A DNA stretch of 64,000 nucleotides from Stutzerimonas stutzeri. Lineage in GTDB: Bacteria; Pseudomonadota; Gammaproteobacteria; Pseudomonadales; Pseudomonadaceae. The stretch spans positions 124,001 to 188,000 of the forward strand of contig NZ_JAMOIC010000003.1 of the NCBI RefSeq assembly GCF_024448895.1, in the 5' to 3' direction. Each line of letters starts with the position of its first letter. Within the stretch, counting starts at the first letter, position 1. The position numbers were made by a program, and so were the translations under genes. Under the pieces are notes generated by a model, which was given only the letters and a program-made list of their open reading frames with translations, was not told the DNA's origin and made no database searches. This document shows, in pieces, positions 20,282-29,489 of this stretch.

Positions 20282-20401
20282 AGGCCTGCCTTGTTGCGTG
20301 GTGAGAACTGGTTCCGGCGGAAGCCGGTGACGCTGGTCAAAAGGCCGCTAAGATAGCACAGGGCCCAAAGGGAAATAGGGCACGCTCAACAGGGAGAAAG
20401 C

Positions 20402-21076
20402 ATGAGCATTCGTGACTGGCCCGCGGCGGAACGACCGCGGGAAAAGCTTCTGGAACAAGGTGCTTCGGCACTTTCGGACGCCGAGCTGCTGGCAATCTTT
20501 TTGCGCACCGGCGTGTCCGGTAAAAGCGCGGTGGATCTGGCCCGGCACCTGCTTAACGAGTTCGGCAGCCTGCGCGCGCTGCTGGAAAGCGATCTGGAGC
20601 AATTCGGTTCGCACCTGGGACTGGGTACTGCGAAATTCGCGCAGCTCCAGGCTGTCCTGGAAATGGCGCGTCGCCACCTTGCCGAGCGCATTCGCCGCGA
20701 TTCCGCGCTTGAGAGCCCGCAGGCAGTGCGTGATTACCTCAAGGCCCGCTTGCGGCATGAACAACACGAACTCTTCGCCTGCCTGTTCCTCGACTCCAAG
20801 CATCGGGTGCTTGCGTTCGAGGTGCTCTTTCACGGGACCATCGACGGTGCCAGCGTTTACCCGAGACAGGTGGTCAAGCGCGCGCTGGCACAGAATGCTG
20901 CAGCCGTCATCCTGACCCATAACCATCCTTCTGGCGTCGCAGAACCTAGCCAGGCCGATCGCCAGCTGACTCGCAAACTCACCGATGCCTTGGCGTTGAT
21001 CGACGTGCGCGTGCTCGATCATTTCATTGTCGGCGACGGCGAACCATTGTCGATGGCTGAATACGGCTGGATGTAA
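20402..21076 (+). CDS. radC: RadC-family JAB/MPN-domain protein
   Basis: 224 residues. An N-terminal helix-hairpin-helix-like region ([20 protein letters not shown]) precedes the JAB domain with the JAMM metal signature [17 protein letters not shown]. RadC was once thought to be a DNA-repair protein, but the true function of chromosomal RadC is unsettled. The ATG at 20402 follows AGGGAGA by a few bases. It diverges from coaBC, as in other pseudomonads, and converges with an unidentified membrane protein. Confidence 0.93.
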   Translation: MSIRDWPAAERPREKLLEQGASALSDAELLAIFLRTGVSGKSAVDLARHLLNEFGSLRALLESDLEQFGSHLGLGTAKFAQLQAVLEMARRHLAERIRRDSALESPQAVRDYLKARLRHEQHELFACLFLDSKHRVLAFEVLFHGTIDGASVYPRQVVKRALAQNAAAVILTHNHPSGVAEPSQADRQLTRKLTDALALIDVRVLDHFIVGDGEPLSMAEYGWM

Positions 21077-21087
21077 GCCAAGGTTGC

Positions 21088-22431
21088 TCACGCCAGCAGC
21101 GGTATCAATAGCAACGGGATCAAAACGCTGAGCACGAAGCGGCCGTTCCAGCCGACGGCTATCCGCCAGGGCGACAGCTGCGCGTGGCGGGCCAGCAATA
21201 AGGCGGAGGGTCCATAAGGTGAGAGCAGCATCGCCAGGGAAAACCCGAACAGCAGGGCTACCGCAGGCTGCATCACCTCCAGGCCCTGGCTCGCCAGCTG
21301 TGCGAGCAAGGCGGCGCAGAGATTGAGTGAGATCAGTGGCGCGACGCCCAGCAGCGCCAGGCTCATCACGGCTAATGCGCCAAAGGTGCCAAGGCCAAAT
21401 AATGCCAGAGGCGTGCTTCCCAGATGTTCGGCCAGGTGATGCACCGGCAGAATGGCTGAAACCAGCCCGGCGAGCAGGGCCGAGCTGGCGAAGATGAACG
21501 TCTCGTTGCGCATGCCGATCAGTGTTTCGCTGACTTCGCGGAAGACCTGCCGCGGGGCGATGCGTTGCCAGAGCAGAATTGCGACCACTGAGAGCGGCAC
21601 TAGCAGCATCGCGGCCTGGGTCGCCGACAGCCACGTCAGCGCGGCGAGCAAGGCGATCAGTCCGATCCCGATCAGGCTGCCGAAAAAGAGACCACGCAGG
21701 CTCCCGGCGGGCTGATGCGAATCAGCGCCCGCCGCGTCAGGCAGATGATCGACCAACTGTTGCAGACGCCGGTTCTCGGTGCGCCAGCCAAACAGCAACA
21801 TAATCGCACCGCCGAGCAGACCGAATGGCAAGAGCGCACTCCAGCTCAGGCCGGGTAATTCACGGGTCAGGATCGCGACCGCAACGCTCGTGGGTGCCAG
21901 CAGCGGCACCAGTGCGAACCCGCGTAATGCGGTAACCATCACGCCGCGGCGACCCTCACGCCGTTGGGTTTCGCTGTAATGCCGCCCTTCCATATGGCGT
22001 TCAAGCGAGCCGCAGATCAGGTTGAGCATGCCGAAGCTGAGCACGGAGCTGATCGCGAAAGTACTCATCAGGTAGCCCGGATAAAGCCATGCGCGCGGGC
22101 CAGCGAGCAGCAGCCGATGTAGCTCGCTAAGTTGACGCAGCCGCTTGACCAGGCAGTGCATCAGGCCCAATGCGCCGATAAAGGCGGCGTAGTAGGCCGC
22201 CGAGGACAGCATGCGCGAGGCCTGCTGCCAGTTCGCCTCGCCAGAAAGAAGCCAGTATCCGAGCAGCGCCAGGGTGACCATCCCAAGCCGGCGGGGGTAG
22301 GGCATCAGCGAACGCCAGTGCCAGGCAAAGAACACAGCCAGCAGCACGCCGCTTGTGACACTCAGTGGCTGGACATGGGTAATCAGCGCCAATAGCTCGA
22401 ACAGCAGAGCCAACGGCAATAGCGCGGTCAT
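21088..22431 (-). CDS. Polytopic membrane protein, unidentified (possible transporter)
   Basis: 447 residues with about 11-12 hydrophobic segments spread over its length and a hydrophilic stretch in the middle (near 205-232, rich in Arg/Gln/Asp). The overall look, with repeated Gly/Ala/Leu-rich helices and polar kinks such as LAPTSVAVAILTRE and LLSPYGPSALLLAR, resembles ion-transporter (IT) superfamily proteins, but I cannot assign a family. No signal peptide or soluble domain. It directly follows the PaaI-type thioesterase gene (stop and start adjoin), so the two are probably co-transcribed. Substrate unknown. Confidence 0.75.
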   Translation of the reverse strand: MTALLPLALLFELLALITHVQPLSVTSGVLLAVFFAWHWRSLMPYPRRLGMVTLALLGYWLLSGEANWQQASRMLSSAAYYAAFIGALGLMHCLVKRLRQLSELHRLLLAGPRAWLYPGYLMSTFAISSVLSFGMLNLICGSLERHMEGRHYSETQRREGRRGVMVTALRGFALVPLLAPTSVAVAILTRELPGLSWSALLPFGLLGGAIMLLFGWRTENRRLQQLVDHLPDAAGADSHQPAGSLRGLFFGSLIGIGLIALLAALTWLSATQAAMLLVPLSVVAILLWQRIAPRQVFREVSETLIGMRNETFIFASSALLAGLVSAILPVHHLAEHLGSTPLALFGLGTFGALAVMSLALLGVAPLISLNLCAALLAQLASQGLEVMQPAVALLFGFSLAMLLSPYGPSALLLARHAQLSPWRIAVGWNGRFVLSVLIPLLLIPLLA

Positions 22432-22878
22432 TTAGGCGGGCATTTCACGGCGCAGGGCGCCACGTTTGAAAACGCCTTCGCCGAAGGCAATCAGGCGATC
22501 GTTCTCGTCCAGCAAATCGCAACTGGCCATGAACACCTTGTGTCCAGCCGAACGGCATCGGGCGACGGCTCTGACGCGGCTGCCAGCAGCGGCGGATTTG
22601 CTGAAGTTGATGTTCATCGACAGGGTAATGGCGACACGGCGCTCGTCCGGGTCAGGCTCCCAGGTCCCGCAAAGGCCCATGGCGACATCCATCAAGGTCG
22701 CCATGACGCCACCGTGCATGTTGCTGGCGTTGTTCAGGTGCCGCGGCAGTAAGGTCAGCGCCAGCGTGGCGTGCTCAGGGCCGTAGGCGAGCAGCTCACA
22801 GCCGATGTCCTGAAAGAAGCCGGTCACCGATGCATGAACCTGCTGCAGCTGGGCGGGTGAGTAGTCGGAAGTGGGCAT
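22432..22878 (-). CDS. PaaI-family hotdog thioesterase
   Basis: 148 residues with one hotdog domain. The family motif is clear in NASNMHGGVMATLMDVAMG (conserved Asn, His-Gly-Gly and a downstream acidic residue), followed by VAITLSMNINFSKSA. Such enzymes hydrolyse acyl-CoA thioesters, often phenylacetyl- or fatty acyl-CoA. It is divergent from a 3-hydroxyacyl-CoA dehydrogenase gene, which suggests a shared part in acyl-CoA turnover. The exact substrate is not evident. The ATG at 22878 has no strong ribosome site; MPTSDYSPAQL is a typical start. Confidence 0.85.
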   Translation of the reverse strand: MPTSDYSPAQLQQVHASVTGFFQDIGCELLAYGPEHATLALTLLPRHLNNASNMHGGVMATLMDVAMGLCGTWEPDPDERRVAITLSMNINFSKSAAAGSRVRAVARCRSAGHKVFMASCDLLDENDRLIAFGEGVFKRGALRREMPA

Positions 22879-23015
22879 GGCGCTCGGTCGCGGATGGCTT
22901 GCTAAGGAGACTGGCAGTCTTTAGGCTCTTGGTCAATGTAGGTGGAATGTCATTTCGCACTGCGGAATACAACAATAAATCAGACAGTCGCAACGCCATC
23001 ATTGAGGAGGTCCGC

Positions 23016-24539
23016 ATGTTTTCCCGTATCGGCATCATCGGCGCCGGCGCCATGGGGCGCGGCATCGCACAGTTGTTCGCCAGCGCCGGGCAGCAGGTCT
23101 GGCTGTACGACAGCCGACCGGAAGCCATCGAGCAAGCCCTGCAATTCAACCGCGAGCTGCTTGAGCGCAGCGTGGCCAAGGGCCGTCTCAGTGCTGCTGA
23201 GTTGACGACAACGCTGGAGCGGATGCAGCCAGCTCATCAGCTGGCGGAACTCTCCGGGTGCGACCTGCTGATCGAGGCCATCGTCGAAAACCTCGAAGCC
23301 AAGCAGAGCTTGTTCGTCGAGTTGGAAGGCCTGATTGCCCCCGAAGCCGTGCTTGCGACCAACACTTCATCGCTGTCGGTAACCCGCATCGCCAGCGCCT
23401 GTTCTCGTCCGGAGCGCGTGGCCGGCTATCACTTCTTCAATCCCGTGACGTTGATGAAGCTTGTCGAGGTGGTGCGTGGTGAGCGCACGGACGCGGCGAT
23501 AATCGATCGGCTGGTGCAGCTGGCCGAGCACGCCGGTCACTTCCCTGCGATAACGCCCGACACGCCCGGCTTTCTGGTCAACCATGCCGGTCGTGCTTAC
23601 GGTACCGAGGCGCAGCGCATTCTCAGCGAGGGTATCGCCACGCCCGAGCAGATCGACCGTATTCTGCGGGACGGCCCCGGATTTCGAATGGGGCCGTTCG
23701 AGCTGTTCGATCTGACCGGGCTTGATATTTCCCATGCGGTGATGGAGTCGGTGCACGACCAGTTCTATTACGACCCGCGCTACACGCCGTCCTATCTCGC
23801 TGCCCAGCGGGTGGCCGCTGGCCTGCTCGGCCGCAAGACCGGGCAGGGCTTCTATCGCTACGAAGACGGTCAGCAGATTCGATCGCCCGAGCCCCGCTTC
23901 GAACCCGTGACTATCGATCGACCGTTCTGGCTCGACAGCCTCGAGCCCGCGCTACGCGGAACTATCGACGCGATATTGCGGCAGGCAGGCGCAGTCTTGG
24001 AGGAGGGCGCGGAGCCCTCGAGCCAGGCGATCTGCCTGATCACTCCGCTGGGCGAAGATGCAAGCAACTGTATTGAGCGGCTGGGATTGCCAGCGGTGCG
24101 CACCCTCGCCCTGGATTCATTCAGCGACCTCGAAAAGCGCCGCGTGCTGATGCGCCAGCCCGCGCTCGATCCAGCGCTGGAAGCCCAGGCGCGACAGGCC
24201 TTGGGCGCCGATGGGGTGCCGGTGGAAGTGATCAATGATTCCCCTGGCTTTGTCAGTCAGCGTGTCGTGGCCAGTATCGTTAATCTCGGGTGCGAGATCG
24301 CTCAAAAAGGTATCGCCTCTCCCGAGACACTTGATCGTGCCGTCACGGTTGCCCTGGGTTACCCCAAGGGGCCGCTTGGGTTTGCCGAGCACTACAACCC
24401 GCTGCGGATTCTCACCATTCTGGAAGGCATGCAGGCCTGCTATGGCAACGAGCCGCGTTATCGACCAAGTCCGTGGCTACGCCGTCGTGTGCAGCTGGGG
24501 CTCGCGCTGACCGCGCCGGACTCGCCAGCACTGCTTTGA
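23016..24539 (+). CDS. 3-hydroxyacyl-CoA dehydrogenase (PaaH-like)
   Basis: 507 residues. The N-terminal Rossmann fold opens with IGIIGAGAMGRGIAQLFASAG (GxGxxG) and continues with ATNTSSLSVTRIA and HFFNPVTLMKLVEV, the 3-HCDH NAD-binding domain. Two C-terminal 3-HCDH domains follow, the second starting near VEVINDSPGFVSQR. The enzyme oxidises 3-hydroxyacyl-CoA, as in phenylacetate, adipate or fatty-acid degradation. GAGGAGG six bases before the ATG at 23016 fixes the start; the frame is open upstream to 22830. It stands alone, without other paa or fad genes nearby, so the pathway is not settled. A hairpin lies 40 bases downstream. Confidence 0.9.
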   Translation: MFSRIGIIGAGAMGRGIAQLFASAGQQVWLYDSRPEAIEQALQFNRELLERSVAKGRLSAAELTTTLERMQPAHQLAELSGCDLLIEAIVENLEAKQSLFVELEGLIAPEAVLATNTSSLSVTRIASACSRPERVAGYHFFNPVTLMKLVEVVRGERTDAAIIDRLVQLAEHAGHFPAITPDTPGFLVNHAGRAYGTEAQRILSEGIATPEQIDRILRDGPGFRMGPFELFDLTGLDISHAVMESVHDQFYYDPRYTPSYLAAQRVAAGLLGRKTGQGFYRYEDGQQIRSPEPRFEPVTIDRPFWLDSLEPALRGTIDAILRQAGAVLEEGAEPSSQAICLITPLGEDASNCIERLGLPAVRTLALDSFSDLEKRRVLMRQPALDPALEAQARQALGADGVPVEVINDSPGFVSQRVVASIVNLGCEIAQKGIASPETLDRAVTVALGYPKGPLGFAEHYNPLRILTILEGMQACYGNEPRYRPSPWLRRRVQLGLALTAPDSPALL

Positions 24540-24578
24540 TATGCAGGATCCAATAGCGCTTAAAGAATCTGATGAGCA

Positions 24579-24618
24579 GCCGCTAACCCGGTAAACCCGG
24601 CGAGCCGGGGTTAGCGGC
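24579..24618 (+). terminator. Hairpin downstream of 3-hydroxyacyl-CoA dehydrogenase
   Basis: Long arms GCCGCTAACCCGG and CCGGGGTTAGCGGC pair with one bulged G and a 13-base loop. No T run follows directly (a CCCTTTT occurs some 16 bases later), so this may be a weak terminator or an mRNA-stabilising element. Confidence 0.45.
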
Positions 24619-24732
24619 GCGTATGCGGTCCCTTTTGTCATTCGTGCCGGCCGATTGCCACTAAGGAACGATGTTCTTTATTGGCAGAGGTGCTACAACA
24701 CCTTATTCCCGGATGAAAACAAGAGGCCACAC

Positions 24733-26301
24733 ATGCGCCCTGCCTTCCGCCTTCACCCGAAGGCCTGTCTGTTGCACGCTGCTGCCCTGCTGGGGTTGTT
24801 GCTGTTTCATCAATGGATGGAGCTGCCCTTTCCCCTAACCGCCATCTCCATCCTGCTCCTTGGCCTGTGGCCTTGGTTCGGCCCCTGGCGTACCGCAAAC
24901 GAACCGTCTGCGTCAGCCGAAACGGGCGTGCTGAGTTCCGCTGCGCTGAGCAAAAGCCTGTCGCGGCACACCTGCCACAACGCCTTGTCCGCCGCTCAGG
25001 TGTCATACAGCGCCGAGCAGCTGGCCATTCGGCTGCAGTCGCAGCTGGCCGCGGTCAGCGAGATAGCCGGCGGTGCCGAAGCGATGACGGCTACCGAACA
25101 GGACAGCGCAGCCCGGGCACGCCATGCGCTTGAGGCAGCCGAAGCCGTGCGGCGCAATAGCGATAGCGGGCGTACGGAACTGCAGCACGCCATCGAACGC
25201 ATGCAGAACCTCAGCGCGCAGACCGAGGCCAGCCGTGAATTGCTCGATGGACTCTCGGCCCGAACCGAGGAGATCCGCCAGATCACCGACGTGATTCAGT
25301 CCATCGCCAGCCAGACCAATCTGCTCGCGCTCAACGCGGCGATAGAGGCTGCCCGTGCAGGCGAGGCCGGGCGGGGCTTTGCCGTGGTCGCCGATGAGGT
25401 ACGCAACCTCGCAGGGCGCACTTCGTCGGCTACCGAAGAGGTGGGTCGGATGGTCAGCGACATTCGCGAGCAGAGTGGCGCGGTGGTCAGCCATATTCAG
25501 AAGCAGGCCAGCGAACTCGATGAGGCAGCGGCGCAGATTGCCGGTACCGGGGTTCAGCTCAGTGGCATTGCCGATCTGGCAGGCAGCGTCGAAACCCAGG
25601 TGGCCGAGATTGCAGCAGGCACCGCGAGCAACCATGAACGACTGTCTCAGCTGTTCGTAGCGGTGGAGCAGTTGCGCGCTGATGCCCTGGAGAGCGAGAA
25701 CCAGACCCGCCAGCTGGAGCAGGCAGCAGAAAAGCTCGTTGGCCAGGCGGAAACGGTGAGCGAGCAGCTCGCCGAGGTACAGCTCGATGCCTACCATCAG
25801 AATGTCTTCGACCTCGCCCGAGAAGGCGCCGCGGCGATAGGGGCGCGTTTCGAGGCGGATCTGCAGGCCGGCCGGCTGACGCTCGATGATCTTTTTGATC
25901 GCAATTACAAGCCGCAGCCAGGGAGCAATCCGCCCCGTTACACCACCCGTTTCGATCGATACGCTGACGAGGTTCTGCCGGGGATTCAGGAGCCCTTGCT
26001 GGAGCGCAGTGACGCGGTGGTTTATGCCATTGCTACCACGCCAGACGGCTATGTCCCGACCCACAACCGAGCGTTCAGTCAGCCGCCGATTGGCGACCCC
26101 GAGATCGACAAGGTCAAGAGTCGCAGCAAGCGCCTGTTCAACGACCGGACGGGTGCGCGCTGTGGCAGCCATGAGCGAAAGGTGCTGCTGCAAACCTACA
26201 GCCGCGATACGGGCGAGCTGATGCATGACCTGTCGGTTCCGATCATGGTGAACGGGCGGCATTGGGGTGGCCTGCGGCTGGGCTACCGCCCCGAGCCCTA
26301 G
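24733..26301 (+). CDS. Methyl-accepting chemotaxis protein with C-terminal sensor-like domain
   Basis: 522 residues. Two membrane helices near the N terminus (about 10-26 and 33-50) are split by only a few residues, so there is no periplasmic sensor. The MCP signalling helices fill about 90-350, with the hairpin tip [21 protein letters not shown] and [20 protein letters not shown]. After it come about 165 residues (from near 360: [19 protein letters not shown] to [12 protein letters not shown]) that look like a Cache/PAS-type fold placed after the signalling domain. The receptor therefore probably senses an intracellular ligand or membrane state. No CheR-binding pentapeptide ends it. AGAGG six bases before the ATG at 24733 sets the start. 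Ligand unknown. Confidence 0.88.
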   Translation: MRPAFRLHPKACLLHAAALLGLLLFHQWMELPFPLTAISILLLGLWPWFGPWRTANEPSASAETGVLSSAALSKSLSRHTCHNALSAAQVSYSAEQLAIRLQSQLAAVSEIAGGAEAMTATEQDSAARARHALEAAEAVRRNSDSGRTELQHAIERMQNLSAQTEASRELLDGLSARTEEIRQITDVIQSIASQTNLLALNAAIEAARAGEAGRGFAVVADEVRNLAGRTSSATEEVGRMVSDIREQSGAVVSHIQKQASELDEAAAQIAGTGVQLSGIADLAGSVETQVAEIAAGTASNHERLSQLFVAVEQLRADALESENQTRQLEQAAEKLVGQAETVSEQLAEVQLDAYHQNVFDLAREGAAAIGARFEADLQAGRLTLDDLFDRNYKPQPGSNPPRYTTRFDRYADEVLPGIQEPLLERSDAVVYAIATTPDGYVPTHNRAFSQPPIGDPEIDKVKSRSKRLFNDRTGARCGSHERKVLLQTYSRDTGELMHDLSVPIMVNGRHWGGLRLGYRPEP

Positions 26302-26418
26302 GCATCGGACACGTTGGCATAAGTGCCATGTTCTTTGGCGCTCGATTACCACTCGCCACTGCCCTTCGACTCTGAAGGCTGGCTAAGCTTGCCAGTCAGG
26401 CTACATGGAGCTTGCCCG

Positions 26419-26943
26419 ATGAAAACACTCACTGACCACCTCGCGCAGTACGCCGCTTACCACCGTGATCCGCGCAATCTTCTCAGCCATTTCATCGGTA
26501 TCCCGATGATTGTCCTCGCCGTCGCAGTGCTGCTGTCACGGCCTGGTGTTGATGCAATGGGGCTGTGGCTGAGTCCAGCAGCGCTGGCGGCCTTGGCTTC
26601 CACGCTGTTCTACCTGCGGCTGGATTTGCGCTTCGGGGTGCTCATGGGTGCCGTGCTGTTGATCAGCGTCTGGGTTGGCGCGGCGCTTGCGCAGCAGTCG
26701 ACTACGATCTGGCTGAGCGCGGGGCTTGGCCTGTTCGTGGTCGGCTGGATCATTCAGTTCGTGGGGCACTACTTCGAAGGCCGCAAACCGGCGTTCGTTG
26801 ATGATCTGACCGGGCTGATCATCGGGCCGCTGTTCGTCGCCGCTGAGCTGGGCTTCATGCTCGGCTGCCGTGAGCCGCTGCGTGAAGCCATCGAGGCGCG
26901 TGTCGGCCCGGTGCAGCTGAGGCAGCATCCGGTCGACGCCTGA
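26419..26943 (+). CDS. Mpo1-like (DUF962) membrane protein
   Basis: 174 residues with about four membrane helices. The DUF962/Mpo1 motifs are clear: HRDPRNLLSHFIGIPMIV at the start and VGHYFEGRKPAF in the second half, whose histidines bind iron in yeast Mpo1, a dioxygenase that removes one carbon from 2-hydroxy fatty acids. GGAG eight bases before the ATG at 26419 sets the start. The bacterial substrate is not known. It converges with an orphan secreted-protein gene, separated by one base. Confidence 0.85.
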   Translation: MKTLTDHLAQYAAYHRDPRNLLSHFIGIPMIVLAVAVLLSRPGVDAMGLWLSPAALAALASTLFYLRLDLRFGVLMGAVLLISVWVGAALAQQSTTIWLSAGLGLFVVGWIIQFVGHYFEGRKPAFVDDLTGLIIGPLFVAAELGFMLGCREPLREAIEARVGPVQLRQHPVDA

Positions 26944-26944
26944 A

Positions 26945-27691
26945 TCAGCGAGCCAGGGCCATCCACTGATCACTGAGGCTGCGCGCATGGCGATCAACCA
27001 TGATTGGTGCGAAGGGACGGCCAGATGCGGTGTTGAAACTGTTGTTGCCGCTGTTCATATCCTCCAGCGCAACCTTGAGGAAGTCCCAGCGTGTCTTGAG
27101 CTTGGCAATGGCGGGGTTCGCTTTGCCGTCGAGTTGGGCGAGCTGCTCGTCGATCGATGGCACCAGGCGGCGCTCATCCTGCCCGAGGTAGGTTTCCGGC
27201 TGCTCCCGGGCGGTTTCGAATGAACCCACATAGGCGCGGCTGAGGTACTGCACGGTGAGGTATTCGACCTTGGCTGGCAGCTCGGCGCTGACATCAGCCC
27301 CCTGCTGACTGCGCACCTCCGTGAGAAAGTCGCGCAAGGCCTTGCTCATCTGCAGCGGCCAACCCCATGGCACGTCATCTTCGCTGTAGCCGAACCCCGC
27401 CCCTTCTCTCAAAGTGGCTTGCAGGGTCTGGTGCATCTCGCGTAGTTCGGCGCTGCCCTGAGTGTAGCTTTCAACCGTATTGGCCAGCGTATGAAGGTCG
27501 CTTTCCATTCGCGTCAGGTGCGCTTTCTGGAAGCCCTCGCCACGGTAGAGCAGCAGGCTGCTGGTGGCTCGGTTCGCATGGATTTGCATGCTTTCCAGTG
27601 CGGTGTAGGACTGCGCCTGGGCAGAATTGAGCAATGCTGGGAACCAGCTCGCCAGTAGGACCACTATCCATAGCCATGTGCGATGAGACAT
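26945..27691 (-). CDS. Secreted protein of unknown function
   Basis: 248 residues. A signal peptide (WLWIVVLLASWFPALLNSAQA) is followed by a mainly helical, charged protein without cysteines, starting QSYTALESMQIHANRATSSLLLYRGEGF. I recognise no domain. GGGAG six bases before the ATG at 27691 supports the start. It overlaps nothing and stands alone between the Mpo1-like gene and a phospholipase D-family gene. Likely periplasmic; role unknown. Confidence 0.75.
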   Translation of the reverse strand: MSHRTWLWIVVLLASWFPALLNSAQAQSYTALESMQIHANRATSSLLLYRGEGFQKAHLTRMESDLHTLANTVESYTQGSAELREMHQTLQATLREGAGFGYSEDDVPWGWPLQMSKALRDFLTEVRSQQGADVSAELPAKVEYLTVQYLSRAYVGSFETAREQPETYLGQDERRLVPSIDEQLAQLDGKANPAIAKLKTRWDFLKVALEDMNSGNNSFNTASGRPFAPIMVDRHARSLSDQWMALAR

Positions 27692-27878
27692 GTCGCGCTC
27701 CCTTTTTATTTTTATAGAAGCAAGTGCGGCTGGCATTACCAGCTCGGCATCCGCTCGGTAGCCTAGCCAAGGGATGGCACCCTGGTATCACACCAAAGGA
27801 TGAATTCCAGCGGGTCGGCCGTTTGCGCGGCAAGATTGGCCGAAGTGACACGAAACACCGTTCATGAGTGGTTGTCGC

Positions 27879-29423
27879 CTAGAGCAGTCGCTCCAGGCCG
27901 ATCATTCGGCTGAACCAGGCGTTGAATCGTCGCCAGGTGCCGCCGGGCTCACGCAGCAGGACCTTGCGCTCGTTATGATCTTCGGCCAGCCAGATCATTT
28001 GTTCCCGGCCGTTGCGCTCGATCAGCCGCACCTCATAGCTGACTGCTGGGGACGTACCTTCCTGAACCAGCTCATATATGTCGCTGGCCAGTGCCGGACT
28101 GTCGATGAGGATGCCTACTTCGGTATTCCACAATACAGAGCGAGGGTCGAAATTCAGCGAGCCGAGAAACACCTCCTGCCGATCGAATACCGCGGCCTTG
28201 CTGTGCAGGCTGGATTCGGAATTGCCCGTCAGGCTGTACTCGTACTGCTGATCCGGCTGTCTGCGCAACTCGAACAGCTTGACGCCTGCCCTGAGAAGCT
28301 CCGCTCTGTAGGGCGCGTAGCCGCCGTGTACCGCAGGCACGTCGGTTGCCTCGAGCGCATTGGTCAACACCTGCACAGAAACGCCTTTTGCGGCGTGATC
28401 TGCGAGGTATTTGACCCCTTGTTCGGTAGGCACGAAGTACGCGGATATCAGGCTCATCGAATGACGCACCCGGTCCATGCTCGGTTGCAGTTGAGTTGTC
28501 AGCAGCAGTTTTTCATCCGGGACTCCCGGCGCTTCGATCTTGTCAGGATGATCCCAGAGCGCTTGCCCTGGCGCCCAGATTAGGTTGTCCAGCCACCGGG
28601 CGAGAAGTGGCTCTTGCAGATCGCCCATCAGGTGCTGGTAGCGGCGGTTGTCTTTCAGCTTCTCTTTCTGCAGATAGCGCCGGATATCTGAGCGCGCCTG
28701 TTCAAGGTCGTCCTTGCTGGGCGGCCTGCGCAAAAACTGCTGAATCGGCACGCTCAATTGATGATTCCAGTATTGGTCGAAGCTCGCCGCCAGCTGCCCG
28801 GCTACCGGCCCGGCCGCCAGCAGATCTATGTCGGTAAAGTTGAAGGCCTGATCGGCGTCGAAGTACTCGTCACCCAGATTACGCCCGCCGACGATGGCCA
28901 GGCTGCTGTCGGCCAGCATCAGCTTGTTGTGCATGCGCCTGTGTTGCTGGGAAAGGTGAAGCAGGCGTCCGAGCGAACGCGTCACTGCATTGCTGCGCCC
29001 CAGATGCAGCGGATTGAACACGCGGATCAGGACATTCGGGTGCGCCGCCAGCGTGGCAATCTGGTAGTCGTTGCCATCGCTGGTCATGTCATCGAGCAGT
29101 AGCCGGACTCTGACGCCGCGGTCCGCAGCGCAGAGTACTTCCTCGATCAGCGCCCGGGTGCTGAGCCCGTCGTGGACGATGTAGTACTGCACGTCGAGGC
29201 TGGTGTCGGCATGGCGGATCATCTGCATGCGCGCGGAAAACGCGTCTTCGCTCTCTGCGAGTACGCGAAAGCCGGATGTGCCCGAGGGTTGGTTAGCCGC
29301 CAGCGCGTCCACCCGCTGAGCAAGGGCAGAGCTGCGGTCCGGCAGGGCATAGGATGGCGGGGTGGGGGCGACCTGACCGGCGCAGCCAGCCAGGAAGAGC
29401 ACTGCCACGAGTAGCAGACGCAT
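27879..29423 (-). CDS. Phospholipase D-family lipoprotein (cardiolipin synthase-like)
   Basis: 514 residues. A type II signal peptide with lipobox LAGC (about residue 15) makes it a lipoprotein. Two HKD motifs are intact: HNKLMLADSSLAIVGGRN near 165 and HSKAAVFDRQEVFLGSLNFDPRS near 410, the two halves of the PLD active site. Family relatives with this layout (YmdC/ClsC-like) make cardiolipin or move phosphatidyl groups. The ATG at 29423 is chosen; a GTG four codons earlier directly abuts AGGA. The next gene upstream is an oxidoreductase about 66 bases away, on the same strand. Substrate not determined. Confidence 0.87.
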   Translation of the reverse strand: MRLLLVAVLFLAGCAGQVAPTPPSYALPDRSSALAQRVDALAANQPSGTSGFRVLAESEDAFSARMQMIRHADTSLDVQYYIVHDGLSTRALIEEVLCAADRGVRVRLLLDDMTSDGNDYQIATLAAHPNVLIRVFNPLHLGRSNAVTRSLGRLLHLSQQHRRMHNKLMLADSSLAIVGGRNLGDEYFDADQAFNFTDIDLLAAGPVAGQLAASFDQYWNHQLSVPIQQFLRRPPSKDDLEQARSDIRRYLQKEKLKDNRRYQHLMGDLQEPLLARWLDNLIWAPGQALWDHPDKIEAPGVPDEKLLLTTQLQPSMDRVRHSMSLISAYFVPTEQGVKYLADHAAKGVSVQVLTNALEATDVPAVHGGYAPYRAELLRAGVKLFELRRQPDQQYEYSLTGNSESSLHSKAAVFDRQEVFLGSLNFDPRSVLWNTEVGILIDSPALASDIYELVQEGTSPAVSYEVRLIERNGREQMIWLAEDHNERKVLLREPGGTWRRFNAWFSRMIGLERLL

Positions 29424-29489
29424 GCGCAGGGTCACTCCTGTCGATTGTTATCTTCCTCGGCAGGTTTGACGTCAGCGCAACGGCGAAAT

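Noticed and set aside
20348-21634. Long leftward frame (about 428 codons) across radC
   Set aside because: It runs antisense through radC, whose JAMM motif and family length are clear, and into the neighbouring gene; its composition is arginine- and alanine-rich without any domain.
25003-26352. Leftward frame antisense to the chemoreceptor
   Set aside because: The MCP hairpin on the plus strand is unmistakable; the antisense translation lacks features.
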